Source: an uncultured Angelakisella sp. (GTDB taxonomy: Bacteria > Bacillota > Clostridia > Oscillospirales > Ruminococcaceae). Taken from it: a DNA stretch of 11,293 bases. The stretch covers positions 1 through 11,293 of the forward strand of contig CAJFUT010000319.1 in NCBI GenBank assembly GCA_904420255.1. Reading direction: 5' to 3'. Position 1 is the first letter of the stretch. Each line of letters opens with the position of its first letter. The notes below the pieces were generated by a model that saw only the letters and a program-made list of their open reading frames with translations, ran no database searches and was not told where the DNA came from. The translations under genes and the position numbers were made by a program. Below, piece after piece: positions 11,164 to 11,293 of this stretch.

Positions 11164-11293
11164 TTCTGGCAGACTAAGCCGCGCGGCGCACCTGCTTTCG
11201 GCCCTCGGGCCGCTTCTCACAGGATTGGCAGCCGGGGCCTACCCCGCCCGGCTGGGCCGATTCTGGCAGTCCAAGTTGAGCGGCGCACCTGCT
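11164..11293 (+). repeat. Structured repeat family, right array, copies C and D, cut by the window end
   Basis: Core C is 11164-11191 and core D 11261-11288, 97 bp apart. Both start TTCTGGCAG and end GCGGCGCAC, and both are followed by CTGCT. The linker has CGGCCC/GGGCCG (11199-11212), CTTCTCACAGGATTGGCAG, then GCCGGG/CCCGGC enclosing CCTACCCCG (11231-11252), then GGGCCGA into core D. The sequence after D repeats the start of the linker, so the array continues beyond the window. No ORF or promoter is evident in 11104-11163. Confidence 0.8.

Noticed and set aside
10208..11293. CRISPR array
   Set aside because: Repeat periods of 93-97 bp are too long, the linkers are themselves conserved, copies occur in both orientations and there are no cas genes.

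Overview
The window is high-GC (clearly above 60%) DNA with Bacillota-type signals: strong AGGAGG ribosome-binding sites, sigma-A-like promoters, many GC-rich hairpins between convergent genes, a PerR-box-like operator in front of an anaerobe-type rubrerythrin, an ECF vitamin-transporter S component and lipoproteins with canonical lipoboxes. A possible forespore promoter in front of a tiny ORF fits a spore former. I infer a strictly anaerobic, GC-rich Clostridia member, perhaps an Oscillospiraceae-like gut bacterium. That placement is inference; no rRNA or tRNA is present to test it.

Layout from left to right. Positions 1-60 look like the edge of an intergenic repeat. 184-729 (+) encodes a CmpB-type membrane protein and shares a bidirectional terminator with a convergent rubrerythrin (799-1347, -), which has a good promoter and a PerR-box-like palindrome. 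A 33-residue Q/N/K-rich small protein (1608-1709, +) follows a sequence resembling sigma-F/sigma-G promoters. Then comes a divergent pair: an endonuclease/exonuclease/phosphatase-family enzyme (1786-2586, -) and glutamine-dependent NAD+ synthetase nadE (2821-4740, +) with a hairpin-rich leader. A GNAT acetyltransferase (4823-5314, -) and a nitroreductase-fold lipoprotein (5714-6502, +) are divergent across a 399-bp spacer. An XRE regulator with a membrane domain (6717-7469, +) follows.

From 9806 down to 7540 on the minus strand runs a likely four-gene operon: coaX (type III pantothenate kinase), an ECF S component (probably for pantothenate), a GNAT acetyltransferase and a three-helix membrane protein. 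It has a near-consensus promoter at 9854-9882 and a long hairpin at its end. Pantothenate uptake and its first phosphorylation toward coenzyme A would be coupled here. With nadE, the window carries two cofactor-biosynthesis functions. A lone lipoprotein (10375-11043, -) lies further upstream.

The most unusual content is a family of structured repeats at 10121-10383 and 11164-11293, possibly also at 1-54. Each unit is a 28-bp core ending in GCGGCGCAC plus a linker with two hairpins. The hairpin stems differ between copies but stay paired. Direct copies are 93 and 97 bp apart, and one array contains a head-to-head inversion. I found no CRISPR array, insertion sequence, tRNA or rRNA.
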